DNA from: Roseiarcus sp963833955
GTDB lineage: Bacteria > Pseudomonadota > Alphaproteobacteria > Rhizobiales > Beijerinckiaceae
Assembly (NCBI GenBank): GCA_963833955.1
Contig: CAWHZY010000010.1
Span: 186,001-250,000 of the forward strand
Reading direction: 5' to 3'
Length of the DNA stretch: 64,000 nucleotides
The translations under genes and the position numbers were made by a program. Positions within the stretch are counted from its first letter, which is position 1, and each line of letters opens with the position of its first letter. The notes beneath the pieces are model-generated. The model had not been told where the DNA came from. It saw only the letters and a list, made by a program, of their open reading frames with translations, and made no database searches. Of this stretch, positions 36,251 through 43,867 are shown piece by piece.

Positions 36251-36288
36251 CAGGCGCGCGCCTGTAATCCCGCTCAGGCGCGCGCCTG
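36251..36288. repeat. 24-bp tandem repeat at the 3' end of hdeD, each unit with a 14-bp palindrome
   Basis: CAGGCGCGCGCCTG, itself a perfect palindrome, occurs at 36251-36264 and 36275-36288 and is followed each time by a near-identical AAyCCC. The downstream-facing copy duplicates the last codons of hdeD (GLQARA and stop). Confidence 0.6.
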
Positions 36289-36852
36289 CAACCCCATGCC
36301 GAAGCTCGCCCAGCCAACGCCGTGAAACAGCAGGTCGACGCCGAGCAGGACGCCAAGGACATAAACGCTGTCGAGCGGCCAATGGCTCACAATGATCAAA
36401 CCGAGCAGGATCGTAACCGCGGCGGCGAGAAAGACCAGGGCGCGCGGATGGTCGGCTGGGAGCTGTGTCGCGAGATAGGCCCGCACCACGCCGGCGGCGA
36501 TGAGGCCGGCGCCGAGGAAAAGCGTCAGGATGGTGGAAGCGAGGATCGGATTGACGATGCACAAGACCCCGGCGGCGATATAGACGAGGCCGCCCACCAC
36601 CCAGAGAAAAAACCGCCCCCACTCGCGCGAATGCATGCCGATGCCGATCTCGGCCCCGCCGGCGATCAGGAACAGGACGCCGTTGAGCGTCACCGTGACG
36701 ATCGTCGCTACGAGGGAGAAAGCGAGCGCCGCGAAGCCGAGTACGACCAGGAGCACGCCGAAGGCGGTGATCGCCGCCCATTTTCCACGCAAGCGCTCGA
36801 TGGATTCGCCGAGGCTATGCGCGGATGTCCCAGCGTTTGACGCGTTTGACAT
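36274..36852 (-). CDS. HdeD/DUF308 family membrane protein
   Basis: This 192-residue protein has six transmembrane segments in three similar pairs, as in HdeD (acid-resistance membrane protein). Typical pieces are WAAITAFGVLLVVLGFAALAF, VLFLIAGGAEIGIGMHSREWGRFFLWVVGGLVYIAAGVLCIVNP and LLGVDLLFHGVGWASFGM. The role in envelope or acid stress is known for E. coli only. It lies between hrcA and ppdK on the same strand. Confidence 0.85.
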   Translation of the reverse strand: MSNASNAGTSAHSLGESIERLRGKWAAITAFGVLLVVLGFAALAFSLVATIVTVTLNGVLFLIAGGAEIGIGMHSREWGRFFLWVVGGLVYIAAGVLCIVNPILASTILTLFLGAGLIAAGVVRAYLATQLPADHPRALVFLAAAVTILLGLIIVSHWPLDSVYVLGVLLGVDLLFHGVGWASFGMGLQARA

Positions 36853-36885
36853 TGCGTTTCTCCAGGCAGCGAAAACAGAACAGGC

Positions 36886-37983
36886 CTATCGGGCGCGCTT
36901 GAGCTCGCCAAGCACCTGCGCCGCATATTCGACCATCGGCACGATGCGGCCGTAATTGAGGCGGGTAGGCCCAATGACGCCCAGTACGCCGGCGATGCGA
37001 TGGTCGCTGTCCCTGAGCGGCGCGGCGATCATCGACGATCCGGAGAGCGAGAACAGCTTGTTCTCCGAGCCGATGAAGATCTTCACGCCCTCGCCGGTCT
37101 CGGCGCGATGCAGGAGCTCGATCACGTCGGTCTTGGTCTCGAGGTCGGCGAACAGCGTGCGAATGCGCTCGAGGTCGTCCGAGGCGCGCACGTCGCCGAG
37201 CAGGTTGGCCTGACCGCGAACGATCAACTGGTCGCCCGATCCCCCGGCGCCGGACCATGAGACGAGGCCGGCTTCGACCAGGCGCGCGGCGATATCGTCG
37301 AGCTCCTGGCGCGCCGCACGGCGCGCCGCTTCGATTTCCGCCGTCACTTCGGCCAGGGTGCGGCCGCGAATGCGGGCGTTGAGAAAGTTGCTGGCCTCGA
37401 CCAGGGCCGAAGCGGGCATGCCGGGAGGCGTCGCGACCACGCGGTTCTCGATCGAGCCGTCCTCGGAGACCAGGATCGCCAGCGCCCGCGAGGCCTCCAG
37501 ACGCACGAATTCGACATGCTTCAGGCGTGCGTCGGTCTTGCTGGTCAGCACCACGCCCGCGCCGCGAGTGAGTTCCGACAAGAGGGTCGTCGTTTCGGCG
37601 AGCGCGCCTTCGAACCCGCCCCCCTCCGCCGCCGCGCGGACCTGGCTGTCGATGCGCGCGCGCTCCTCGCGCCCCAGATCCCCGAACTCGAGCATCGCGT
37701 CGACGAACAGCCTCAAACCCTGCTGGGTCGGCATGCGCCCGGCGCTGGCGTGCGGGGCGTAGATGAGCCCAAGCTCCTCGAGATCCTGCATCACGTTGCG
37801 CACCGAGGCCGGCGACAGCGACATCGGCAGCATGCGCGACAGATGCCGCGAGCCCACGGGTTCGCCGGAGGAGAGATAGGAGTCGACGATGTTGCGAAAG
37901 ATCTCACGCGAACGCGCATTGAGCGTCGTCAACGCGCTCGAACTCGGGGGGGCGTTCTGTAGGAGCCGACATGCAACAAGCAT
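36886..37983 (-). CDS. hrcA: Heat-inducible transcription repressor HrcA
   Basis: HrcA represses groESL and dnaK operons through CIRCE operators. The winged-helix N-terminus is clear (LTTLNARSREIFRNIVDSYLSSGEPVGSRHLSRMLPMSLSPASVRNVMQDLEELGLIYAPHASAGRMPTQQGLRLFVD), and the C-terminal domain ends LNYGRIVPMVEYAAQVLGELKRA. The start at 37983 gives MLVACRLLQ, which is not typical. A second ATG at 37972 would give MSAPTERPP and join the gene correctly if the run of seven C near 37945-37951 were six. So the true start is uncertain and a homopolymer change is suspected. The frame remains open much further upstream but that part is antisense to the TPP enzyme. Confidence 0.9.
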   Translation of the reverse strand: MLVACRLLQNAPPSSSALTTLNARSREIFRNIVDSYLSSGEPVGSRHLSRMLPMSLSPASVRNVMQDLEELGLIYAPHASAGRMPTQQGLRLFVDAMLEFGDLGREERARIDSQVRAAAEGGGFEGALAETTTLLSELTRGAGVVLTSKTDARLKHVEFVRLEASRALAILVSEDGSIENRVVATPPGMPASALVEASNFLNARIRGRTLAEVTAEIEAARRAARQELDDIAARLVEAGLVSWSGAGGSGDQLIVRGQANLLGDVRASDDLERIRTLFADLETKTDVIELLHRAETGEGVKIFIGSENKLFSLSGSSMIAAPLRDSDHRIAGVLGVIGPTRLNYGRIVPMVEYAAQVLGELKRAR

Positions 37984-38073
37984 GGCTGGAACTGGCCCCA
38001 CGCGCAAGGCGATGCGCTTTTTGGGCCTGCGATTGAAAAGAACCGCGCGAACTGCCAAACATGGCCCGCAAAT

Positions 38074-39777
38074 GTGATGGAAAAGCGGGCGGTGGCTTTG
38101 GGCGCGACTTTGCGATCGGGCGGACAGATTCTCGTCGACCAGCTCGTCGCGCAGGGGGTCGAGCGGGTCTATTGCGTCCCCGGCGAATCCTACCTCGCCG
38201 CGCTCGACGCCATGAACAACGCCCCGATCGAGCTGACCGTCTGCCGGCAGGAGGCCGGCGCGGCGATGATGGCGCTGACCGAAGGGCGCCTGACCGGGCG
38301 CCCGGGAATCTGCTTCGTCACCCGCGGGCCCGGCGCGACCAACGCCGCGCATGGGCTGCATATCGCCGAGCACGATTCGGCGCCGATGATCCTGTTCATA
38401 GGCCAGGTCGAGCGCGCGATGATGGGGCGGGGCGCCTTCCAGGAGATGGACTATCGGGCTTTGTTCGCTTCGACAACGAAGCTTGCGACGCAGATCGAAT
38501 CTGCCGCGCAAATCCCCGAAATTGTCCAGCGTGCGTTTCATACGGCGATGCAGGGCCGGCCGGGCCCGATCGTGATCGCGCTGCCCGAGGACATGCTGAC
38601 GGAAACGGCGGCCGTTCCGGACGCCCCGCGCGCCGAGCCGGTCCCGATCTGGCCGGGCCTTACGCAAATGGCCGAGTTGCAGAAGATGCTCTGGGCGGCC
38701 GAGCGCCCAATTGCCATTCTCGGCGGCGGCGGATGGACGAAGCGGGCGAGCGCCGCCTTCGCCCGGTTCGCCGAACGCTTCGACTTGCCGGTCACTGGCT
38801 CGTTTCGCCGCTCGAGCACGTTCGACAGCGAGCATGACAATTTCGCCGGCGAGGTCGGTCTCTCGATCAATCCCAAGCTGAAAGCGCGCGTCGGAGCCGC
38901 CGATCTTGTCCTTCTGGTTGGCGGGCGGATGTCGGAGGCGGCGTCGCAAAGCTACACGCTGCTCGGCATTCCCGCTCCAACGCAGCGGCTCGTGCACGTG
39001 CACGCCGACGCTACCGAGATTGGCCGCAACTACCACCCGACGCTTGGCGTTGTCGCGACGACTTCGGAGTTCTGCGCCGCGCTGGAAGGCGTTCAGCCGC
39101 CCTCGAAGATTCGCTGGTCGGCTGAAACCCGCGCCGCGCGCGCGGATTATCTCGCCTGGAGCGAACAGGCGCCGGCCAATCCCGGCCCGGTGCAATTGAG
39201 CGAGATCATGTTCGCGATTAGGCGGCGCTCGCCTGACGGCATCTTCACCAACGGCGCGGGCAACTTTTCGATCTGGGTCGGCCGTTTTCTGCGCTTTCGC
39301 GCGGTCGAGCAGCAACTGGGTCCGACGTCAGGCTCGATGGGCTTCGGCCTGCCGGCGGCGATCGGCGCGCAGCGGCTGTTTCCCAAGCGGACTGTCGTCT
39401 GCTTTGCCGGCGATGGCGACTTTCTGATGAACGGGCAGGAATTCGCCACCGCCGTTCAATATGGCCTGCCGATCATCGTCGTGCTGATCGACAACGGCAT
39501 GTACGGCACGATCCGCATGCATCAGGAGCGCATGTATCCCGGGCGCGTCATCGCGACCGCGCTGCGCAATCCCGACTTCGCACTTTACGCCCGCGCGTTC
39601 GGCGGCCATGGCGAAACGGTTGAAGATACGGCGGAGTTCCTGCCCGCGTACGAGCGCGCTTTGGCCTCCGGCCTGCCTTCGATCCTGCATGTCAAAGTGG
39701 ATCCGGACGCGATCACGCCGACGACGACCGTGTCCGCTATCCGCGCGCAGGCGCTGGAGAAGCGCGGGAGAGTTTGA
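38074..39777 (+). CDS. Thiamine pyrophosphate-dependent enzyme, acetolactate synthase-like
   Basis: This 567-residue protein has the three-domain layout of the acetolactate synthase / benzoylformate decarboxylase superfamily. The catalytic glutamate is in CRQEAGAAMMA near residue 59, the central domain has AILGGGGWTKRA, and the cofactor motif GDGDFLMNGQE with the downstream Asn (DNGMYGT) is near residue 450. Biosynthetic acetolactate synthase is normally next to ilvH, which is absent, so a catabolic or alternative decarboxylase is equally possible. It diverges from hrcA. Confidence 0.82.
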   Translation: MMEKRAVALGATLRSGGQILVDQLVAQGVERVYCVPGESYLAALDAMNNAPIELTVCRQEAGAAMMALTEGRLTGRPGICFVTRGPGATNAAHGLHIAEHDSAPMILFIGQVERAMMGRGAFQEMDYRALFASTTKLATQIESAAQIPEIVQRAFHTAMQGRPGPIVIALPEDMLTETAAVPDAPRAEPVPIWPGLTQMAELQKMLWAAERPIAILGGGGWTKRASAAFARFAERFDLPVTGSFRRSSTFDSEHDNFAGEVGLSINPKLKARVGAADLVLLVGGRMSEAASQSYTLLGIPAPTQRLVHVHADATEIGRNYHPTLGVVATTSEFCAALEGVQPPSKIRWSAETRAARADYLAWSEQAPANPGPVQLSEIMFAIRRRSPDGIFTNGAGNFSIWVGRFLRFRAVEQQLGPTSGSMGFGLPAAIGAQRLFPKRTVVCFAGDGDFLMNGQEFATAVQYGLPIIVVLIDNGMYGTIRMHQERMYPGRVIATALRNPDFALYARAFGGHGETVEDTAEFLPAYERALASGLPSILHVKVDPDAITPTTTVSAIRAQALEKRGRV

Positions 39778-39807
39778 AGTCCAGCTGGCATCGGCTATAC
39801 TTTTGCC

Positions 39808-40038
39808 ATGACGAAGCTCTTCGAGCGTGCTGTCGAGACTGTCCGGGGTCTGCCGCCCGAGACCCAGGATGCGCTCGCGCGCCTTGTTTTGCAGCTTGCG
39901 CAAGAGGACGATCGTTCGCCACTTGCGATGAGCGTTGACGACGAGGCGTCCTTCGCGGACTCGATCGCTGAGGCTGAGCGCGGCGAGTTTGTGAGCGACG
40001 AGACTATCCAGGGCTTCTGGGCAAAGCACGGTTTGTGA
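39808..40038 (+). CDS. Probable antitoxin of a ParD/RelB-like pair
   Basis: This 76-residue acidic protein has a helical N-terminus (TKLFERAVETVRGLPPETQDALARLVLQLAQED) and an acidic C-terminus ending IQGFWAKHGL, a form common in small antitoxins of this type. Its stop overlaps the GTG start of the toxin-like gene (GTGA). No DNA-binding motif can be assigned with certainty. Confidence 0.7.
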   Translation: MTKLFERAVETVRGLPPETQDALARLVLQLAQEDDRSPLAMSVDDEASFADSIAEAERGEFVSDETIQGFWAKHGL

Positions 40039-40412
40039 GGGTCCGGTACACGCCTCGTGCGTTTCGCGAGCTACAGGATATTTTCGCCGACATCGATGAT
40101 CATTCTCCGTTGGGTAGACGCAACGTCAAGAGTCGCGTCCATGTCATCATCGAGCCTACCGCGTCTCACCCGCATTCGGGACGGCGCGTCGGCCAGCGTG
40201 GCCTTCGGCGGATCGCCGTGTTCCCCTATCCTTACCTCGTCTTTTACCGGGTCTTGGCGGACGAGTTGGGCGGCCGCGCGTCGCACGACCTCGCCCGAAG
40301 GGACGCGCTCCTGATTTGGTTTACTCGTCGTGGATCTGGCCGCGGCCGACGTCGCCGCGCGCAAGTTCTCCATCGGTCGGAGCGGGGAAGCGGTTCGACG
40401 CGAATCGAATGA
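40035..40412 (+). CDS. ParE/RelE-family toxin with C-terminal overrun
   Basis: The N-terminal about 85 residues match the ParE fold: VRYTPRAFRELQDIFADIDDHSPLGRRNV, SRVHVIIEPTASHPHSGRRV, and RRIAVFPYPYLVFYRVLADE. In this family the protein then ends after a short strand. Here 35-40 additional Arg/Gly-rich residues follow, and the frame overlaps the convergent psiE gene by 92 bp. The tail probably reflects loss of the normal stop or a frameshift near 40265. Toxin activity is therefore uncertain. Confidence 0.68.
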   Translation: MRVRYTPRAFRELQDIFADIDDHSPLGRRNVKSRVHVIIEPTASHPHSGRRVGQRGLRRIAVFPYPYLVFYRVLADELGGRASHDLARRDALLIWFTRRGSGRGRRRRAQVLHRSERGSGSTRIE

Positions 40413-40809
40413 TGAAGACCGCGAGCCCGAGGATGAGAATGGCGCTCGCCAGAATGAGCACGCCGATGTCCGCGACCTCCTCGTGCTGGACAAAGCCGAT
40501 CAGGTGCCGGGTCAGCGCGGTGATGCCGACATAGAGCAGGAACCGCACCGGCATGTGATTGGTGCGAAAGTAGATCCCGACCATCGAGCCGATCTCGAGA
40601 TAGATGAACAGAAGCAGGAGATCCTCGATCGTGGCGCTGCCTTTCTGGACCATGGCGTAGAAGGCCGCGGCGGCGGCCCAGACGGTCGCCGCGCCAATTG
40701 CGAAGAGCGCGAGAATGTGGAAGCCGTCGGTCAGCAATCGGCCGATCGGATCGACGAACGCCAGCATCTGCTGGTCGAGGGTCTTGGCGTGATTCTTCCG
40801 GTCTGGCAT
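40321..40809 (-). CDS. psiE: PsiE-like phosphate-starvation-inducible membrane protein
   Basis: The ATG at 40807-40809 gives 162 residues with four hydrophobic helices and the PsiE pattern: a GFHILALFAIGAATVWAAAAAFY helix, ATIEDLLLLFIYLEIGSMVGIYFRTNHMPVRFLLYVGITALTRHLIG and a last helix LASAILILGLAVFIIRFAS. The family is induced by phosphate starvation in E. coli; its function is unknown. An upstream in-frame extension to 41061 lacks support. Confidence 0.82.
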   Translation of the reverse strand: MPDRKNHAKTLDQQMLAFVDPIGRLLTDGFHILALFAIGAATVWAAAAAFYAMVQKGSATIEDLLLLFIYLEIGSMVGIYFRTNHMPVRFLLYVGITALTRHLIGFVQHEEVADIGVLILASAILILGLAVFIIRFASNRFPAPTDGELARGDVGRGQIHDE

Positions 40810-40925
40810 GGCGCTCCCCCTCCGTGACGCGCTTCGAAGATTTCTGACGTTCGGCGCGAGCAAAGCTTGGCCATTGTAGGTGGCCAAACACCGATGCGCC
40901 ACGCCCGAGAACAGGATCGGGGAGG

Positions 40926-41534
40926 TCAAGGAGCCTGGTCGCCGGCGCTTGCGGCCCAATCGAGCCCCTGTTCGAGCCGGTCGTTGCCCCAGAACACCTC
41001 GCCGTCCGCGGTCACGAGACACGGCGCGCCGATGATTCCGATCTCTGACGCGCGGGCGCACTCGGCCTTGAGCCGCGCCTTGTTGGCGTGGCCTTGGGCG
41101 CGTTCAAAGGTCGCGACGGGCTCGACGCCGCATTCTTCCAGCAGCGCGGCTAAAGTTTCACGATCGCCGATCGGCAAGCCCTGAGCGAATTCCGCCACAA
41201 AAACCCGACGCGAGAAATCGGAACGCTCTTTGCCTTCAAGCGCGAGCGCGACTCGCGCGGCGAGCAGGCTCGGCTGGGGAAAAGGATCGGGCCGCTTGAG
41301 CGGAACGCCCATGGCGCGGCACGTCCGCTCGAGGTCGCGCCACATGTAGCGGCCCTTGGCCGGATAGACGTTGAACGGCGAGTCGCGCCAGCCTTGGGCG
41401 AGGAAGATTGGACCAAGCAGGAACGGGCGCCAGACAAGGCTCACGCCTCGCGCTTCCGCTAGCGCGGCGACGCGAAGCGCCGCCGGATAGGAATAGGTGC
41501 TCGCGAACTCGTACCAGAACTCGGCGCTCGCCAT
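40926..41534 (-). CDS. 2-hydroxychromene-2-carboxylate isomerase family protein (kappa-class GST fold)
   Basis: This 202-residue protein has the DsbA-like thioredoxin/helical fold of 2-hydroxychromene-2-carboxylate isomerase: EFWYEFASTYSYPAALRVAALAEARGVSLVWRPFLLGPIF at the start, YMWRDLERTCRAMGVPLKRPDPFPQ in the helical insert and IGIIGAPCLVTADGEVFWGNDRL at the end. The catalytic Ser is in the STYSYPA segment. AAGGGGG precedes the ATG. The classical role is in naphthalene breakdown, but no such genes are here. Confidence 0.85.
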   Translation of the reverse strand: MASAEFWYEFASTYSYPAALRVAALAEARGVSLVWRPFLLGPIFLAQGWRDSPFNVYPAKGRYMWRDLERTCRAMGVPLKRPDPFPQPSLLAARVALALEGKERSDFSRRVFVAEFAQGLPIGDRETLAALLEECGVEPVATFERAQGHANKARLKAECARASEIGIIGAPCLVTADGEVFWGNDRLEQGLDWAASAGDQAP

Positions 41535-41604
41535 CGCGCCCCCTTAAAGACCGCGCGAGTTTGCCATGCACTCAGGCGCTACGGAAGCGCCGGTCCGCTG
41601 GCAC

Positions 41605-41635
41605 AAAAAACCGCCCCATCCATGGGATGGGGCGG
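41605..41635 (-). terminator. Rho-independent terminator of the small secreted protein gene
   Basis: CCGCCCCATCC (41611-41621) pairs perfectly with GGATGGGGCGG (41625-41635) across a 3-nt loop, giving an 11-bp stem. On the minus strand it is followed by six T (A6 at 41605-41610). It lies 30 bp after the stop of the gene at 41665-41904. This is the clearest intrinsic terminator in the window. Confidence 0.88.
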
Positions 41636-41664
41636 CTCGTTGCGCGTGAATGGTCCGTTGAGAC

Positions 41665-41904
41665 TTAGCTCTTCGGCGCGTCGGCCGGAGCGGCAGGCGC
41701 AGCGTCATCCGCCGCCGGCTTCTTGGCTTTCTTGGCCATGTGCTTCTTGTGCTTCGCCTTCATCGGCTTCGCCGGCGCCATGTTGTCGGTGGCGGCAGGG
41801 GCGGCCGCGCCGGCCGGAGCCGTCGTGTCGGTCTGGGCGATCGCGGCGAGAGGCGCGAAAACGATCGCGGCGCTGATCCCGATGGCGGTCAATGTCTTCA
41901 TCAT
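41665..41904 (-). CDS. Small secreted Ala/Lys/Met-rich protein
   Basis: This 79-residue protein has a signal peptide (MKTLTAIGISAAIVFAPLAAIAQ) and a low-complexity mature part: Ala/Pro/Thr, then a basic Met/His/Lys core (MAPAKPMKAKHKKHMAKKAKK) and an Ala/Asp/Pro tail. GGAG lies upstream of the ATG at 41902-41904, which favours this start. It has its own terminator, so it is probably well expressed. It parallels the protein at 4096-4320. Function is unknown. Confidence 0.72.
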   Translation of the reverse strand: MMKTLTAIGISAAIVFAPLAAIAQTDTTAPAGAAAPAATDNMAPAKPMKAKHKKHMAKKAKKPAADDAAPAAPADAPKS

Positions 41905-42053
41905 TTTACATTCTCCGTTGTTCAACTCTTGGCCGTTGGCGGGGACGCAATGCGCCCCTCAACATGAATTGGCAATGAATAGTGCGTGGCCGGAATGGGG
42001 CGACACATGTTTGACGCGGGGAAGAGCGGTCCGTATGAACCGTCGGGTTCATC

Positions 42054-43145
42054 ATGTCCCATAACACTTTTGGACACCTCTTCCGCGTCACCACCTTTGG
42101 CGAGAGTCACGGGCCCGGAATCGGATGCGTCGTCGACGGCTGTCCGCCGCGCATCCCTTTAGAGGCGGCCGACATTCAGGCCGAACTTGATCGGCGTCGG
42201 CCTGGGACGTCGCGTTTCACCACCCAACGCCGTGAGCCGGACGAGGCTCGAATTCTCTCCGGTGTCATGTTCGACGAAGCGACGGACCGTCAGGTGACGA
42301 CCGGAACGCCGATCGGCGTGTTCATCGACAATGTCGACCAGCGGTCGAAGGACTATAGCGACATTAAGGACAAGTACCGTCCCGGCCATGCTGATTACGC
42401 GTACGAGGCGAAGTACGGCATCCGCGATTATCGGGGCGGCGGCCGCTCCTCGGCGCGCGAGACGGCGACGCGCGTTATCGCCGGCGCGATCGCCCGCAAG
42501 GTGACGCCCGGCGTTGTTGTTCGCGGCGCGCTGGTGCAGATGGGCAAATTGAAGATCGATCGGAGCCGCTGGGATTGGGAGGAAGTGGGCCGCAACCCGT
42601 TCTTCTCGCCCGACGCGCAAGCGGCTGAGCGTTTCGCCAGCTATCTCGATGAAGTGCGCAAGGCTGGCTCTTCGATCGGCGCCGTGATCGAGATTGTCGC
42701 CGACGGCGTTCCGGCAGGATGGGGCGCGCCGATCTATGGCAAGCTCGACGCAGAACTCGCCGCAGCGCTGATGAGCATCAACGCGGTCAAGGGCGTGGAG
42801 GTCGGCGACGGCTTCGCGGCGGCGGAACTCTCTGGCGAACAGAACGCCGACGAAATGCGCGCCGGCAACGAAGGGCAGCCGCGCTTTCTCTCCAACCACG
42901 CGGGCGGCGTTCTTGGCGGCATCTCGACCGGGCAGCCGGTCGTCGCGCGCTTCGCCGTCAAGCCGACGTCCTCGATCCTGGCGCCCCGTCGCACCATCAC
43001 GCGCGCGAGCGAGGAGACGGAAATCGTCACCAAAGGCCGCCATGACCCGTGCGTCGGCATTCGCGCGGTGCCAGTCGGCGAAGCGATGGCGGCTTGCGTG
43101 CTTGCGGATGCTTTCTTGCGGCATCGAGGGCAGGTCGGCGCTTAA
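42054..43145 (+). CDS. aroC: Chorismate synthase
   Basis: This 363-residue enzyme makes chorismate from 5-enolpyruvylshikimate-3-phosphate with reduced FMN, the last shared step of aromatic amino acid synthesis. Signatures are all present: FRVTTFGESHGPGIGCVVDG at the start, YRPGHADYAYEAKYGIRDYRGGGRSSARETATRV near residue 105 and RHDPCVGIRAVPVGEAM at the end. Length is normal and no shift is seen. Confidence 0.97.
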   Translation: MSHNTFGHLFRVTTFGESHGPGIGCVVDGCPPRIPLEAADIQAELDRRRPGTSRFTTQRREPDEARILSGVMFDEATDRQVTTGTPIGVFIDNVDQRSKDYSDIKDKYRPGHADYAYEAKYGIRDYRGGGRSSARETATRVIAGAIARKVTPGVVVRGALVQMGKLKIDRSRWDWEEVGRNPFFSPDAQAAERFASYLDEVRKAGSSIGAVIEIVADGVPAGWGAPIYGKLDAELAAALMSINAVKGVEVGDGFAAAELSGEQNADEMRAGNEGQPRFLSNHAGGVLGGISTGQPVVARFAVKPTSSILAPRRTITRASEETEIVTKGRHDPCVGIRAVPVGEAMAACVLADAFLRHRGQVGA

Positions 43146-43266
43146 GGGCCTTCAATTCCAACGCAAGAAGCGGAGTGTGGCGCGCTCACGCGATGCGTAG
43201 TCGTTCGCTCGAGGGTCAGCGAGCGACTTCGATGATCCTCTGACCAGAACGAGAGGATTCCTTTCC

Positions 43267-43716
43267 ATGAGCAAGCAGGACGACAACAAGGCCGTCGTGG
43301 GCCGATGGTTCACCGAATTCTGGGGCGAAAACGTGAACCTCGCGGTCGTCGATGAGATCGCCGCGCCGGACATGCTGCTGAAATATTCGCTGCACGCGCC
43401 TCGTCGTGGCCGCGACGACATCAAGGCGTTCATGACCGACTTTCGCGCCGCGTTCCCCGACTTGAGCTTCTGGGGTACGGCCGATCTGATCGCCGAGGGC
43501 GATTACGTGGTTGGTCGCTGGGAGGGCGGCGGAACCCACACCGGGCCCGCCTTCAGCGACTTTCTGGTCGGAAGCCTCCCTGCCGCCACCGGCCGCAAGA
43601 TGCGCTTCACCGGCACGACGGTCTTGAAGGTGATCGACGGCAGAATTGCGGAGGAGGTCGGCCTCGACGACGGCGTCGCCGCGCTGACCCAACTCGGCTT
43701 GTTGAAGGCCGCCTGA
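43267..43716 (+). CDS. SnoaL-like (ester cyclase / NTF2-fold) protein
   Basis: This 149-residue protein has the SnoaL pattern: VVGRWFTEFWGENVNLAVVDEIAAPDMLLKYSLHAPRRGRDDIKAFMTDFRAAFPDL in the first half and FTGTTVLKVIDGRIAEEVGLDDGVAALTQLG at the end. Such small barrel proteins include polyketide cyclases and many uncharacterised enzymes. No substrate can be suggested from the neighbours. Confidence 0.8.
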   Translation: MSKQDDNKAVVGRWFTEFWGENVNLAVVDEIAAPDMLLKYSLHAPRRGRDDIKAFMTDFRAAFPDLSFWGTADLIAEGDYVVGRWEGGGTHTGPAFSDFLVGSLPAATGRKMRFTGTTVLKVIDGRIAEEVGLDDGVAALTQLGLLKAA

Positions 43717-43746
43717 TCGGACCTATGCGGTGCGCTCGGGCGGCTT

Positions 43747-43849
43747 CGTCATCGCGAGGAGCGCGCCAGCGCGACGCGGCGATCCAGGGATGAAGCGCGA
43801 CGCCCTACGATCCCTGGATTGCCGCTTCACGCCTCCCAATGACGATTCC
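43747..43849. repeat. Dispersed intergenic repeat, copy 1 (CGTCATCGCGAGGAGCG family)
   Basis: The element starts CGTCATCGCGAGGAGCG and ends CCCAATGACG; internal GGCGATCCAGGGA pairs with ATCCCTGGATTGCC, so the whole can fold into a long hairpin. A second member is at 61763-61900. This type is common between genes of alphaproteobacteria. Confidence 0.65.
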
Positions 43850-43867
43850 ACCAAAGGCCGCCAGCCT

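Noticed and set aside
37984..39315. The long in-frame upstream extension of hrcA
   Set aside because: It lies antisense to the TPP enzyme gene and reads as Arg-rich shadow sequence.
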